Assembly (NCBI GenBank): GCA_946902875.1
Contig: OX336340.1
Span: 21,901,566-21,965,565, forward strand
DNA: 64,000 nucleotides
Reading direction: 5' to 3'
From: Nematopogon swammerdamellus
Lineage: Eukaryota > Arthropoda > Insecta > Lepidoptera > Adelidae
How positions within the stretch are numbered: position 1 is the first letter of the stretch; each line of letters begins with the position of its first letter. Made by a program: the position numbers and the translations under genes. The notes under the pieces were generated by a model that saw only the letters and a program-made list of their open reading frames with translations, did not search any database and was not told the origin of the DNA. Positions 19,713 through 32,142 of this stretch are shown here, piece by piece.

Positions 19713-19904
19713 GGTAGTAAGGATAACATCTTGTGATTTGATGTTATTGTAAAACCATGTCCACTCTATGCTCGAATAAAAGTAATTCACAATTACATTT
19801 AGTTATCTCTATCTGAATCGTAAAGAAGGCTGAGTTAGTGGTCGATTTCAACAGGTCGAGTCGAGAGTCGAGCTCCGCGCAGCGATGGAAGCGCCGCCGC
19901 TTAC

Positions 19905-19965
19905 CTTCCAACATCTTTTGCCTCATTTTATTAACGTGCTCGCGTTGAGTTTCTTCATATACTTG
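19905..19965 (-). CDS. Candidate internal host exon, 61 nt
   Basis: On the minus strand an acceptor (taacttgtttatcag) precedes CAAGTATATGAAGAA and the segment ends GTTGGAAG|gtaagc, a strong donor. The phase-0 translation QVYEETQREHVNKMRQKMLE is rich in charged residues with coiled-coil character and reads as real coding sequence. No stop in this frame. It would be an internal exon entering in phase 0 and leaving in phase 1. Gene identity unknown; partner exons are not found in the window with certainty. Confidence 0.45.
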
Positions 19966-19969
19966 CTGA

Positions 19970-20312
19970 TAAACAAGTTAAATTGCAACTTTAGACATTT
20001 GAAATACTGATGCTGAACAGTCAAGCGCTTCAAGTCGCACGAATGATAAATGGGAGGAGATATAGCATTCACATTTATTATGTTAGACTAAAACAACATT
20101 TAGAGAAGTTGATCCGTAATTTAATAATACATTCTTGAACGATGTCGCAAGGAGGTTTTTCATATACAGTTTTGGCCACATAGGGAATGATTTGTATGAT
20201 AATATGTGGTATACCGTTGGAAAGGGCGTAAACTAGCAAACTTTTTAAAATAAAACGTATCTCTCAATTGCTGTAAGTTATTTTTTTAATGAATTAATAA
20301 ATTAAGATTTTA
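19970..20312. other. No gene recognised
   Basis: If the exon at 19905-19965 is real, this is its upstream intron. No repeats seen. Confidence 0.35.
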
Positions 20313-20313
20313 A

Positions 20314-20678
20314 TTTTGTATGGAAACTGACAGGGTTGGGTACATCACCTACCTACTATATCCGTGATGTCAGCCCATAACACCTTGGTGAACTAGGTGC
20401 CATGTCAGTGCTTCCCTTCGGTCGTGCCGGCCACACAGAACTGGACTGTTTACATAGCCGTTTCAATCCACCTTTCATATAGTGCGGTGGTACCAATCCG
20501 GGCGGGTTAAACCATACCGCCTAGTAAGGTAAGAAGAGAATGGACCTACAGTTTTACGTGCAATCCGAACCACGGTCGAGCGGTCACCCATCCATCCACT
20601 ATAACCTCGCCCAGGTGTGCTTATGTATGATCCGACTGACAATCGACCGACCGCACCGCTGAGCTACCAATGCTGACA
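20314..20678 (-). mobile_element. SINE type A, near full length, diverged
   Basis: On the minus strand: head cattggtagctcagcggtgc, 5S-like region with ggatggatgggtgaccgctc, gtggttcggattgcacgt, body and tail tttccatac. The A-tail is decayed. Confidence 0.85.
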
Positions 20679-20965
20679 TATGTATGTGTGCGTCTATATA
20701 GGACGAGGTATATGTTGCGAGTGAGACTAGTCGGAGAACGATTGAGGCGTAGAATCAGGTTTCTTGGGTAATCTAAGCGATTAAGATTATAAAGGAAGTC
20801 TGTATTTATTAACGATTACTATGTTTTTGTTTCATATAATGGCTCTAAATAATTGTGTCTTCATATGTGGAATGCGTAAGTGCGGGCGGACGCGCAAGTA
20901 TTCTAGTTATTAGGAGCTTAGAAATTACTCCAATTACTGGCAATATTATAAATCTAGATAAAGCA
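20679..20965. other. No gene recognised
   Basis: AT-rich spacer. Confidence 0.4.
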
Positions 20966-21365
20966 TTTTTTTTTATGTTATCCGGTATGGGTGGCTGAGT
21001 CGGGGGGGCCAAAGCGCATGCTCCGACCAGCCAATATCACCTCCGAGAAGGTAGGTGCCATACCGGAGACTTGCCTGGATTGCTGGCTATACTGGAGTAT
21101 AGGAGAACACAGCCGAGGCTGCTATGCGGACATCTTACATCCAGTACGGTGGTACAACCCAGTCGGCTACAATTTGAGCCTACCACCTAGTAAGGGGCAA
21201 AGGGACCCTACAGTTTTACACCGGCTCCGAACGGTGGAGCAGCTGGTGTACGTATGCACGTAAATTTTTTCGTCAGAAAAAACTCATTGGTACACGCCGA
21301 CCGGATTCGAACCTCGGACCTCTCGCATGAGAAGCCGATGCCCAAACCACTCGGCCACCCGCCGC
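20966..21365 (-). mobile_element. SINE type C, full length
   Basis: On the minus strand: tRNA-like head (gcgggtggccgagtggtttg, B box GGTTCGAATCC), neck ctgacgaaaaaat, body actaggtggtaggctcaaat, and tail ccggataacataaaa. The T-run at 20966-20974 marks the poly-A end. Confidence 0.92.
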
Positions 21366-21409
21366 TCAATATTGTAGGTGAAGCAAAAAGGCATTATAAC
21401 TTAACAAAT

Positions 21410-21699
21410 GAGTCGTATAGTTCCAGAACCCGCCAAATCCATTTCTCTAAAAAAAAGTAGTTATAGACAGTTTCGAATAAAGTATTAAATTTGTCACGTA
21501 AAGACATTATGTTCCTAACACTATCCAAACCAGATCAGATCTAACACGGTCCAATCCAGAGTGAATCGCAAAGAAAAATTAACATTCTTTCCAGCTCCCT
21601 TGTAGTTTGTATGGGCGGTTATTTATCGAAGTCTAGTTCTTTCGTCTTACTGCAAAATCGTCCGAAACGGAGTTGGCGGGTTCTGGAACTATACGACTC
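21410..21699. repeat. 27-bp perfect inverted repeats bounding 236 bp
   Basis: gagtcgtatagttccagaac (start of 21410-21436) is repeated in complement at 21673-21699. MITE-like layout; target duplication not seen. Confidence 0.8.
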
Positions 21700-21874
21700 A
21701 AATATAGAGCGTGATTGATAGTGATAGGTTAAGAGCACACAGAGGTTAGTCACGTGGCAACATGTTAGGTATATGGCTGTCTCTGTTCGCCACGTGCAAT
21801 CCCCGCCAACGCAAGAGGGACAGCTGTACGCTCTTAGCTAATTATAGGTACCTACAAAGTACGTCAAAAACTTG

Positions 21875-22247
21875 TTTTTTTTTTTATGGAAACTGGCACG
21901 GTTATCTACATCACCAACAACATCCGTGATGTCAGCCCATAACACCGGGTGAATTAGGTGCCATGTCAATGCTTCCCTTTATTTCATGTCGGCTACACTG
22001 AACTAGACGGAAAACATAAACTATTTACATAGCCATAGTCGACCGACGTTTCATTCAGTGCGGGTGGTACGAACCCGGGCAGGATAAACCTCACCACCTA
22101 GTAAGGTATAAAGGGAAGGAACCTACAGTTTAACGTGGAATCCGAACCACAGTCAGCCTCCAACGGTCGAGCGGTCACCCATCGAAGTACTGACCGCGCT
22201 CAGCGTTGCTTAACAACTTCTACTAGAGCTCCTGTCTTTCGAGGCTT
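21875..22247 (-). mobile_element. SINE type A, near full length
   Basis: On the minus strand: the head up to aagcctcgaaagacaggagc is diverged; the 5S-like gttaagcaacgctgagcgcg and cagtacttcgatgggtgacc are clear; then ggttcggattccacgt, body and poly-A tail. Confidence 0.88.
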
Positions 22248-22516
22248 AAGTTTTGCCGACTCCCAAACTTTAACCGATTTTTACAATTATTTTTTTGTTG
22301 TAATAAGGACAATCCAATACACGTACTTATCCTTTTTTTTATATGCAAAGTAATGATTCAATGAAGCTTAATGAACTTCGTGACATAAACAAATTAAAAA
22401 TTCAATTTTGTTTGTTTGTTAAGAAACACATTTTTAACTCTAGCGTCGTATATTTTAATCTAAACAAAATGACAGGCACGTAGATTAGACTCCTTAATAC
22501 AAGAACAAAAGAATTG
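22248..22516. other. No gene recognised
   Basis: AT-rich spacer between two SINEs. Confidence 0.4.
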
Positions 22517-22843
22517 TACCGTGTGGGGCTGGTACTTTAAAAGAATAGCCCCACTGCATCTCTCCCCGCGTATGTCGTAAAAGGCGACTAAGGGATATGA
22601 CCACCTTCTTATATTACTAGGTGGTAGGGTTTAACCCGCCCGGGTTGGTACCACCGCACTGAATGAAAGGTCGGTCGAAACGGCTATGTAAATAGTTTGT
22701 GTTTTCCGTCCAGTTCAGTGTAGCCGGCACGAACGAAGGGAAGCACTGACGTGGCACCAAGCTCACCCGGTGTTATGGGCTGACATTACGGATGTTGTAG
22801 GTGATGTAGCCAACCGTGTCAGGTTCCATAAAAAAAAAAAAAA
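22517..22843 (+). mobile_element. SINE type B, complete
   Basis: taccgtgtggggctggtact, gtcgtaaaaggcgactaagg, ttactaggtggtagggttta, gtgtcaggttccat and a 14-base A-run. Confidence 0.93.
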
Positions 22844-23440
22844 TTATGAAAATCGGTCAACATTTAGGGTCTGGGAAAACATAAGTCTCGAAAGACGATT
22901 TTGTATGGAGAAAAGTAGTCACGTGAATAGCCCCATGTTTGCTCTTTAGTTAAGAACACGAGCGCTAGGTTCAATTTCTTTTATCTCGAGCATTAGAAAA
23001 ACAAGACTATTTATTACTATTTCAATATGCTCTGCAGCTAAGTACCCTGTCAGACTTCCATTCATCATGTTTTAATCAAAAAATAAGATCAAAGGGCGCA
23101 GCATCCTGTACATGAGATTCATTCAACGTTTCAGAGCGGGACGGCGCTATGAGGAAGCGAGTTGCTAAAACGAGATGGAGAGAGGATTTCATTTGGAGAT
23201 CGATACACAATAAATCTTTGATGTTTTTATTCTTGTTGCTCGTTTTGTTGCTCAGTAAGCTCTGTGCCGCCTGACCTCGCTGATCCGTCGGCTCATTTCG
23301 GCTACTGGTTTTATCCGATCGCCTGCATGACTTATCTTCTTATTATCTTCGTGTATCTTTTCATTTCAGTCATTCCTTGCGCCGACAGCTTGCAGTAGCT
23401 TGGATCGCACCAAATGTTTGTTATTTGAAACCTAACGTAT
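22844..23440. other. No gene recognised
   Basis: Mixed composition. No clear coding frame or window repeat. Confidence 0.35.
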
Positions 23441-23650
23441 GTGTGTATGTATGTATATATTCTTTATTGAACCTCAATTCATACAAATTAGGAACAATAG
23501 GCAAGCTTAATGCCGCGAGGCATTCTGTTCTAACTAACCTTTGGGATGTGGGAGAAGTACATACAGGCGAACAAGAATAATTTGTGGCAATGTATTAGAC
23601 TGTAAAGAAATATGTATGATAAACTACATACGAATATTACATCAATATTT
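23441..23650 (+). repeat. Repeat X, uninterrupted copy
   Basis: Begins with ATGT repeats and tatatattctttattga, contains ggcaagcttaatgccgcgag at the site where the LINE sits in the other copy, then ctaacctttgggatgtggga and gactgtaaagaaatatgta. Confidence 0.8.
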
Positions 23651-23689
23651 AACGTCTGCCTAATATAATAACAATGTCTCCCTATACAT

Positions 23690-24035
23690 GTTGCAATTCT
23701 CAGCCAGCAATGGTGCGAGCCATGCTTGGAATATTCCTCGTGATATGGTGCGTAACGAGGCAATTCGTCGACGCACCAAAGAAGTCGACATTTGACACCG
23801 GGTGGCTAAGCTTAAGTGGCAGTGGGCTAGGCACGTCAGTCGAAGATACGACGACCGATGGAGTAACCGTGTCATATACTGGCGGCCGTGGACAGGAAAA
23901 CGGAGTGTGGAAAGACCACCCGCCAAGTGGGACGACGACATCAAGTAGAAACGACTGGAGGAAAATTGGACAGGCTATGTGTGTGGCAGAGCAAATACAC
24001 ACTGACTGACTGACTGACTGACTTACTCTATTCAT
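23690..24035 (+). pseudogene. RTE-type LINE C-terminal remnant
   Basis: Translated fragments follow the RTE C-terminal pattern: RDMVRNEAIRRRTKEVDI, KLKWQWARHVSRRYDDRWSN, RVIYWRPWTGKRSVERPPAKW (start of a longer match) and WDDDIK. At least one frameshift near 23735 and stop codons break it. It ends in a CTGA tandem tail (ctgactgactgactgactga), typical of RTE 3' ends. 5' truncated, inactive. Confidence 0.85.
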
Positions 24036-24192
24036 TCTAAATGTTAAATTTTAAAATATGACGATTCCGAGTGCAGTGTATTGTCTATGGATAATGAGTA
24101 AAGTATAAAGGAGTTGCTCTTCACAGCAGATCTTCTAGTGCATTTTTTGGACTCTGGTAGCGGTTTTGTTTTGAGAGATTTTTGACAAGGGA

Positions 24193-24432
24193 CAAGGCCA
24201 AGATGCCGTGCTAAATGGCGACAGGCTAGCCACCACTCACCTTGGCGCCGTCCTTCCACCGAGTCAGGTAGCAGGTGGGCCTTCGTTCCTTACTTTCTGC
24301 TGGATAGTTATCTTGTCCTAAACACTTTGCTAAATGTTGTGGTCGGTGTTTTGCTGTAATTTACAAGGGTATTTGCAGCACAACACCAACTGCTTTGCTT
24401 AGACAGATTGTCGGGATAAAGCGTGTATATGT
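24193..24432 (+). repeat. Repeat D, 5' truncated
   Basis: gacaaggccaagatgccgtg, ccttccaccgagtcaggtag, tgttttgctgtaatttacaa, cagcacaacaccaactgctt: the D repeat without its head. Confidence 0.85.
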
Positions 24433-27400
24433 AGGTTTTGGACAAATTAATTATTCCACACCTGACTTGTGGGGTTTCTCAAATAAACGATTCCCTTATT
24501 ATTCTCTAGGTAGTTTGTCATTATCTTGTTTATGTGGTCGCGTGGTTTAGCCTTGGATGAAATAAATATAATTGTAACCAATCATATTATATGTTAAAAA
24601 TAGGTAGATGTGTTATCCAATCTCCTCAAGTGGCTCTTTAAAATCAGGACACTTGTCCTAACTGAAGTCATTCTCGCACCAACCACACACGTGTTGAGAC
24701 TTTTGCTCTCAACAACAGACATGCCGTTCTATGTTAAATCATCTTGTAATATTGTAACATTAAAATTATCTCGTGGCATTGCGGTTCATACGCTCAAGAT
24801 AATGCCATTTGTAAACACCAAATGTCGTGAGACAACGTATCTATCCCTTTTAAACATATATCATTGATTGTAAGACAAGGCATCGCATCGCATGTGGCAT
24901 ACCGTGGAAGGAAGTACTACACAGTGCATACCTAGAATGCCCTACTCATACAATGCTTACAAGAATTTTAAATATTATGATACAGTTTCTCGTGATGATA
25001 CATATCTACGGTGATTTAGTCCGACAATCGGCGTGAGTAGAGTAATCGGTGTTTTGCTGCAAGAGCGTCTCTTCCACGCTAAAATTGCAAAGACGCCTTG
25101 AAAGACGCATCCAGATTTCTTAGATTCATAAAACAGATCCCTTCTGCCGTTAGTTCAGTATTGTTTATTCTGGAACCGTCAGTGTAACATTCTATCTGCT
25201 GATCTTTGTCGTCTTTGGGGACTTTTGTTTTCCAATTATCTCTGCCCTTTATTTATATTTTTATTTTATTTTATTCTGTATTATTTTCTAAATATTCATT
25301 GTTTCTGGATCAAATCACATTTAGCTCCTGCTATTGGGATGTCCTTATTCTTCTATTCTATAATGGTTTCTACTTGGCCCTTGTCCCAGGGTCGGCCTTT
25401 CCATTGTCCCAGTACACATTTATGTAGTCTGTACCACCTTATCGGCGCTTGCTTCTCCGCTTCTATGTGTATTTTTTATTTTTTTTATTCATTATGGAAA
25501 AACAAACAGACATGTACATAAAAGAAAAAACAATAGCAAAAATAATAACACAGAATATGTACATATCCAGCAGCGTTTTTCACAAAATGGATTACAGAAG
25601 GACGTTACAATTTGACTTATTCAAAAACTAGTAATAAAAAACCTACCTAAAGAAAAGAAATCACGAAAGAAAAAGGCAAGTACACAACATACAAAACTAC
25701 AAATTACAATTATAATGAGGAGCAGCTAGAACACACCACACACACAAGTAAGATAGTAGGTGATACATAAAACAACATACTTATCACATACGCAGAATAA
25801 GAATAGAAAATTGTTTTATTATAATAAGTACAATGATCAGTGGGCGGTAATATCGGAAGAAGTTGATATTGAAGTTATGACAGCTATGAGTGTAGTGGAT
25901 TAATATATAGGTAACTATAATTTATGTAAACCATAAGCACTAGACGAGCGTAGCGCCATCTATATTATAACTGTATAACTATTAATGTCAGCCTCAAGAT
26001 ATTTGAGCGTAATTAAGGAAGAAATTACCAAAACGCCTTGCCGCGGGTATAAATTTTAAATTCAATTAATATTAATTGACACTGAAAAAAAAAATTCAAT
26101 ATTTTTCAATAGCTAATGTGACATGTTATCGACACGTCTCCAACCAGTACTGACATCACGAGTATGCAAAAATATTCATAACTCGGTCTCATAGAAAACG
26201 GTAGCACTAGACACGCTAATGAGTCGATATTCTCACTTTTATCGACTGTCGATGATTGATGAGATAACGCTCGCTCGGACCAATTATGCATGCAAAACGA
26301 ACAAGCGTTGAGCGTCGTGCGTCGGAAGTGATGAACGCGGATTGAGCGAAACAAGTACAGGTACGTATATCGACGAAAACAACTCTTGTTAATTCATATG
26401 TACTTTGTTTGGTACGATAAAATTATATCATCGAAATATGGACCAAAGTTGCATCACAAACATTTAAAAGGAAAATTAATATGCATACATATCAAAGAAA
26501 TCTACGCCTTTTTATTACTCAATGCATATTGCTCAAATAAATATCCAATTGTCTGAGTGACTTTTGGTTTAAAAAATCGATAAAAAAAATGGTTCTTCAA
26601 ATTTAGTGGATTATCAAGGACATACGAACATTTTAAGCAAAATGTTAAAATTAATTAAGACAAAATGTATTAAAATTATTTCAATAATTAGATAATTTTC
26701 ACGTTTAAATGATAAATAGTCGTTTTACCAATACAGTTTGAAACATATTAATTGACGGTCGTGTGCAATAATTTTATACAAATTCAACCATTAAAATTCA
26801 AAAGCAAACGTGTTGTAGCTTTGGGTAATACGAAATTAAACGGCACAGATTAAAGCATATTAACAACGAAACTCACTCCAATTACAGCGACGCGTGAAAC
26901 TCTCCAAGTTTCCACAGAAATATTATTAAAAATCGATCAAGTGAAAATGTTGCTCTTTACCGCGCCGCCGCCGTCAGTTCGTCTTGCTCACATTTTTGGA
27001 AATTCAATTAAAGTGTCGAACGAATCGCTTGATTGATATTAATTGAGGTGATAATGCGGCCGTTTAAATCTGAACTTTTGCTCAAAATGTAACGCTACAT
27101 TGAAATTATCACTCAATTATTGTTATCAGAATTTAAAATTGGAAAACACGAAAATTAAACGCACTTTCTTCAAAAATTCATGTAGGCAAGGAAAGAGATT
27201 TAAGTAGGTAAGTGTTACGTATCTTACTAAAAACATAACAGTGTTTAATTTCATATATAAAAGTGAAAATAACACAACGGTTTACAAAGTCTGATATTGG
27301 AATAAAAAATGCAAAAAAAAAAAATCATAAATAATTCTGCGTTCGATTTTTAAAAATGCGAACAGCGTCGCATTGTGTTCCCGATGGAGGTCATTTGTTT

Positions 27401-27602
27401 TGAATGTGGAAGTCGCAAGTGCGACGATCGCGCAGGCGCAGTACATCGATTCTTCCTCTATGTCGATCGATCCTGTATCAAAATCAATGACACTTATTGG
27501 TATACTGTTAACAATTTTGTAACTGATACATTTTCACCGAACAATATTGGCTTAAACTATTTTACATAAATCGGGAAAATGCACAATACCTCCCCTAGTA
27601 AC
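24433..27602. other. Long unique stretch, no gene recognised
   Basis: AT-rich. A short D 3' piece lies at 25020-25062 (minus). CpG-containing patches occur at 26265-26345 and 26970-26990 (gcgccgccgccgtcagttcg). Reading frames here lack recognisable domains. Could be intron or intergenic DNA. Confidence 0.35.
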
Positions 27603-27715
27603 CATGCAAAGTTTCTTGACGGCTCCTCTTCGTGGGTATAATCGAACCGAAAATTAAAAAAAAACGAATAGTGACAAGTTCGAGATTAGTTAAACTGCCT
27701 TATCCTCAATAAACT
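27603..27715 (+). repeat. Repeat J fragment
   Basis: gcaaagtttcttgacggctc and gtataatcgaaccg match 46418-46530 (gagtttcttgccggctcttc, gtaatcgaaccgg). Likely a LINE 3' end. Confidence 0.55.
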
Positions 27716-28508
27716 ATATACAATAAGTACTCATACATTTCAGAATTTACCTACAAAACAAAAACAATGTTTTTAGTTATACACACATAGGTCACCTTAT
27801 CTATGAAATTAGAGATATAAGAAAGATTTCCAGAGACTTCTTCGCCTCTAAATTCTAAAAGTGACCTTTACCAAAACAATAAAGTCTGAAAGTCGACGTC
27901 GACCAATCGGTGTTGATAGTCGCGGTGCGCCGCCATTGTGATGCGTCGCGCGTGCGGCGTGCGCGGACGCAAGCCAAATTCCTATTGTTTATAAAAATGT
28001 CCCCTTCGAATAAAAACGGTTATTGAAACCTTTGTTGCTATATTGTCTTTGTGTTATTTTGTTGCGGCGAATTTTGGGGTTTATCCCTCCGTGTGCGTAT
28101 TGCTAAAACATACACGTATTGAGAGACAGTATGTTAAAATTTGCCCCGAATTACTATAATCATTTGTAAGCTAATGATTAAATCTATGCCGAGGTGTATG
28201 TTACAGTTTTGGCAAAAGCCCTAACCAAACTACTTGCTTAAAACTTAGAAAAAAAAGTAAGCCCGATTGCTACAAGGCCGCCAGGTTGTGAAAATTAAAT
28301 ATGTCTGCTTAATTGTTTTATCTAACCCAATTTATTATTGTGATTCCTTGTTAGATTTCCTGGTTATTATATGGCGTATGTCAGTCAATATGAATTATGA
28401 AGTTTGGTGCGTCATCATATTAGATCATTTGTCATTAGACCCTTAGATGTGCCGAAATTTTATAAGTACTGCCTATTTGGGAACAAATGTGTAGGTATTT
28501 CATATATT
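27716..28508. other. Unique; CpG-rich promoter-like patch
   Basis: 27895-27975 holds ccaatcggtg (CCAAT context), gcgccgccattgtg (resembles a GCCGCCAT-type YY1/Pho site) and a run of CpGs, unlike the AT-rich surroundings. Possible promoter or regulatory element; nothing coding. Confidence 0.25.
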
Positions 28509-28517
28509 GGATTCGAT

Positions 28518-28832
28518 TTTTTTTTTTTTTTTATGTAATCCGGTATGGTTGGCTGAGTCGGAGGGGCCAAAGCACATGCTCTAACCAGCCAATATCATCT
28601 CCGAGAAGGTAGGTGCCATACCGGAGACTTCCCTGGATTGCTGGCTATACTGGACTAGAGGAGAACACAACCGAGGTTGCTTGCGGCCATCTTACATCCA
28701 GTACGGTGGTACCAACCCAGTCGGCTACAATTTGAGCCTACCACCTAGTAAGGGACAAGGGAAGGGACCTACAGTTTTACACCGGCTCCGAACGGTGAAG
28801 CAGCGGGTGTGTCATGAATGCACGTAAATTTC
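28518..28832 (-). mobile_element. SINE type C, 5' truncated, with target duplication
   Basis: Minus strand; starts inside the neck (gcattcatgacacacccgct), has the full body and tail, poly-T at 28518. Flanked by ggattcgat at 28509-28517 and 28833-28841: a 9-bp target duplication showing LINE-mediated insertion. Confidence 0.95.
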
Positions 28833-28841
28833 GGATTCGAT

Positions 28842-29868
28842 AGGGCAAAGTTAGAATTTAACTTTTTCATTGACATAATATAGTAAATAACCTTTTTCTA
28901 ATTAATTGATGTTATATGTTAGCATTCTTGACCAATATGTATGACCCTACCTAATGTATTTCTGAATTTGCCCTAGATTACTTTCACGTCAAAAGTTTCA
29001 AGTGAATCGTTCTGTATTTCACTTACACAAATTACTTCCATTTCCAGCCACATACGAAATAAAAAAACTGGTCAACCAAAAAAACGCTACGAATCTTCGT
29101 CTACACAAAACCAAGCAATGCTTCTGCACTCTCAATAACGTAAAATACCATACTACAATTCAACGCAAAAACTAGGTATTCGAATGATGTTGGAAATGAA
29201 ATACAGTAGCAAACTCTCGGTTGTATTACCCGAGCTGATAGCGCCGCCTGCCAGTTTCTGCTCGCCTGGTAGCCGCAGTGGGCGGTTCTTATTAGAGTAG
29301 TGGCTACCAGGGCGCTACTGTTTAAATGTATGAACTGGAATGGATACCATGATAGAAAATAAGATGAATCTAGCTTGGCGACATGTTTTATAGGAGACAA
29401 AGAGGAAGACTGGCTATAAAATATGACGTTTTCTGATTAGATCTGTGCATTATGTTCAGTATTTATTAGCAGAAACAGCAAAATAAAAAATAAAAATTCT
29501 ATTCTTCTCGATTACTATAAAAATGATTAACACTTATACCCATTCACGTTCGATCCAACAAGATGCTAACTTCATCCCATGGACCAAAAAAAGCTACCTC
29601 AACGTCATCTCGTGGCTAGCCCTGATACCAGGATCACATAACTCCAGTAGCGATGTCGCACACACACCGACGCACGAGCACTCTACACATGCACGCACAC
29701 AGACGCGCGACTGATAGGCTAGGCGGCGGGCGCGGCGTGCGCCTGCCGCCTGTAATGAAACCACCACCTTATACGGCGGACAGCCTTATGACGTCCAGAC
29801 ATCTTAGAGTGGACACGACTTATTTGACATGAGCATTCCTTTTTTTCTGCGAAGTAATAAAAATAAAT
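28842..29868. other. No gene recognised; short inverted repeat
   Basis: cgcctggtagcc (29269-29280) and ggctaccagggcg (29302-29314) form a small stem. Reading frames on both strands have no recognisable domain. Confidence 0.35.
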
Positions 29869-30030
29869 GAAAAAAAAATCGGTCAAGTACGAGTTGAACT
29901 CGCATGGAGAGGGTTCGGTACCCATTCCGTTTTCCTCGAGAAATTTAAGACTAGGATCTTCGTTTAGGTTTTCCTCTAAACTAAAAGAGATGTCCTACAT
30001 TCCATTCAACACTCAGTTTCGGCGAGGGGG
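29869..30030 (+). repeat. Repeat F-like 5' fragment
   Basis: aaaaaaaatcggtcaagtac, gagttgaactcgcatggaga, gggttcggtacc resemble the F terminus; gttttcctcgagaaattta resembles the 140-bp tandem unit at 49700. Confidence 0.55.
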
Positions 30031-30044
30031 GGGGGGGGGGGGGG
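30026..30044 (+). repeat. Poly-G tract
   Basis: Nineteen consecutive G residues; possible quadruplex-forming or assembly-sensitive site. Confidence 0.9.
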
Positions 30045-31676
30045 AAGGGTAATGCTCGATTTCCGTTTATTTTCTTTGATATTTTTTAAACTATCCCTTT
30101 TGAAATTATAAAAGAGTATATTTGTGTTTTAATATGAGTCTTTTTATTTGGTACGTAAATGGAGCACTTGAAAAACAATTTTTTTTTCTAATTTGTCCCC
30201 TATAATCGGTAGTTTCATTTATTGTGTCATGCGTCCGTGATCGTGTCATCAAACTCTTTATATTTACCTATGTACCAAATTTCAACTTTTTTCGTCCAGT
30301 AGATTCTAAGAAAATAAAATGTGACAGACGAACAGACAGGCACGAGAGTGACCCTAGAAGGTTCCGTTTTTCCTTTTTTGAAGTACGTAACCCTATAATG
30401 ATAAAAATAACCAGAAAAAATATATTAAACTGGACTTAATAATTTCTAATACGTAAGTTGAACTGAAAACTAAGACGAATCTATTTAGAATAGTAATTTT
30501 CGCATCCATTCAATTTACCTGTATATTAATAACAGTGCAATGGTATACCTATATTTTTCGCGATTATGCCCACATTTATGAAAATTATGTAAAACTATCT
30601 AAGTAAATATCGTAATTAAACTTGAAAATTAGTTAAAGCTTGCTGATTATATATATTATTATACTTTGGCGGAAATTTTCCAAGCCCAAGAAATATTATT
30701 CAAGAATTGTATTTTTCATTTTCTTTTTTTTCATATTATTCAATTCGTAATGAGTTAATCCTCACCATGCTCTACCCGACGACGACACTGCGGTATCCAG
30801 TTTGTCCACTCTCATTAAATATCGCAGCAAGTGCGAGCTGTACTCGGCGCGGCTACATACCCTTGTTTTTCCATTACGTTTCATTTTTAATCGCATCTTA
30901 CCTTTTTTAAAACAATGCTCCTTGGTGTTTCATCTCTTAGGCTCACATGTTGCCCTGGTGATTTTTCTAGTCTAGGATTTTACTATTTTTACAATTACAT
31001 ACATATGTAGTTTGATGTGGGCTAGTCGAAAGTAAAATAGAAATTGAAGGGACTCTCATGGTTAAAATAAAAATTCTGTTTAATTTTTTGTTTTCACCCT
31101 GTTACGGCGGAAAGAAATGATTGCTAAACTACGTAATGTCACTTACAAAAGTAGGTAACGCACTGGTGCCTAATGCCAGGATCCCAGATTCGAGTCTTCG
31201 TCTGATATGAAGATCACTGTTTGAATAAAAGTTTATTATATTATTTAAAAAAAATACAATTAAATTTTGGAGCTAGCCAACCCCCGGAAAAAACAATAAA
31301 ATTAGCGAACCATTTATAAAAAATAAAAAGCATTTGACACAAAAATAATTTAACATGATGACTTTTGCCTTTAAGAGAGTTCAACGCAGTCGACAAAGAA
31401 ACCTCGCATTTCAGAATAATCCTTTTTTTTTACTAAATTAGAAAATCATGCCTCTTTTCATCTGAAGAGACTAGGAGTTCTAGTGAGATATTTAACCTAC
31501 ACGGATCTTATAAGAACATTTAAATTGGGGTGCAATGAATTATGTACTTACTTCAATCTACTTCGTGCTAGAATTAAGTAAATCTAACTAGATTTAAATA
31601 CAAAAGTGCATAATTTCAAATTAATATTTTCATTAATATCCACTCAAACTTCTACATAGTCAGTCAAAATGTATCC
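30045..31676. other. No gene recognised
   Basis: AT-rich. Near 30318-30390 (acgaacagacaggcacgaga, ggttccgtttttcc) there are traces of repeat F. Confidence 0.35.
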
Positions 31677-31807
31677 GTTGACTGCTGGACATACCCCTCT
31701 CCAATTTTCTAAGAGTCCTCTCGGCCTTCAGCGGCACGGAACCACTGATTTCCGCCGATGTATTCATGTCGTCACTTGGCGGGTGGTCTTCCCACACTTC
31801 CCACACA
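31677..31807 (-). pseudogene. RTE LINE remnant, 3' part
   Basis: On the minus strand: cgttgac at the end, gtatgtccagcagtcaacgg near the stop, and gaagaccacccgccaagtga (GRPPAK-coding). Split from 32143-32243 by a type B SINE. Confidence 0.75.
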
Positions 31808-31808
31808 C

Positions 31809-32133
31809 GTACCGTGTGGGGCCGGTACTTTAAAAGAATAGGCCCACTGCATCTCTCTCCGTGTATGTCGTAAAAGGCGACTAAGGGATAGGACTCCCTT
31901 CTTATATTACTAGGTGGTAGGGTTTAACCCGCCCGGGTTGGTACCACCGCACTGAATGAAAGGTCGGTCGAAACGGCTATGCAAATAGTTTGTGTTTTCC
32001 GTCCAGTTCAGTGTAGCCGGCACGACCGAACGGAAGCACTGACGTGGCACCAAGTTCACCCGGTGTTATGGGCTGACATCACAGATGTTGTAGGTGATGT
32101 AAGCCAATCATGTCAGTTTCCATAAAAAAAAAA
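31809..32133 (+). mobile_element. SINE type B, complete, inside RTE remnant
   Basis: gtaccgtgtggggccggtac to tttccat plus ten A residues. Orientation opposite to the RTE remnant it splits. Confidence 0.92.
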
Positions 32134-32142
32134 TACTTCGTT

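Noticed and set aside
23674..24035. 111-codon frames on both strands at the RTE remnant
   Set aside because: The real coding phase is the broken RTE frame; these are other frames of the same sequence.
25206..25631. Hydrophobic frames resembling membrane proteins
   Set aside because: T-rich DNA reads as Phe/Leu/Tyr-rich peptide; overlapping frames are equally open and no family pattern is seen.
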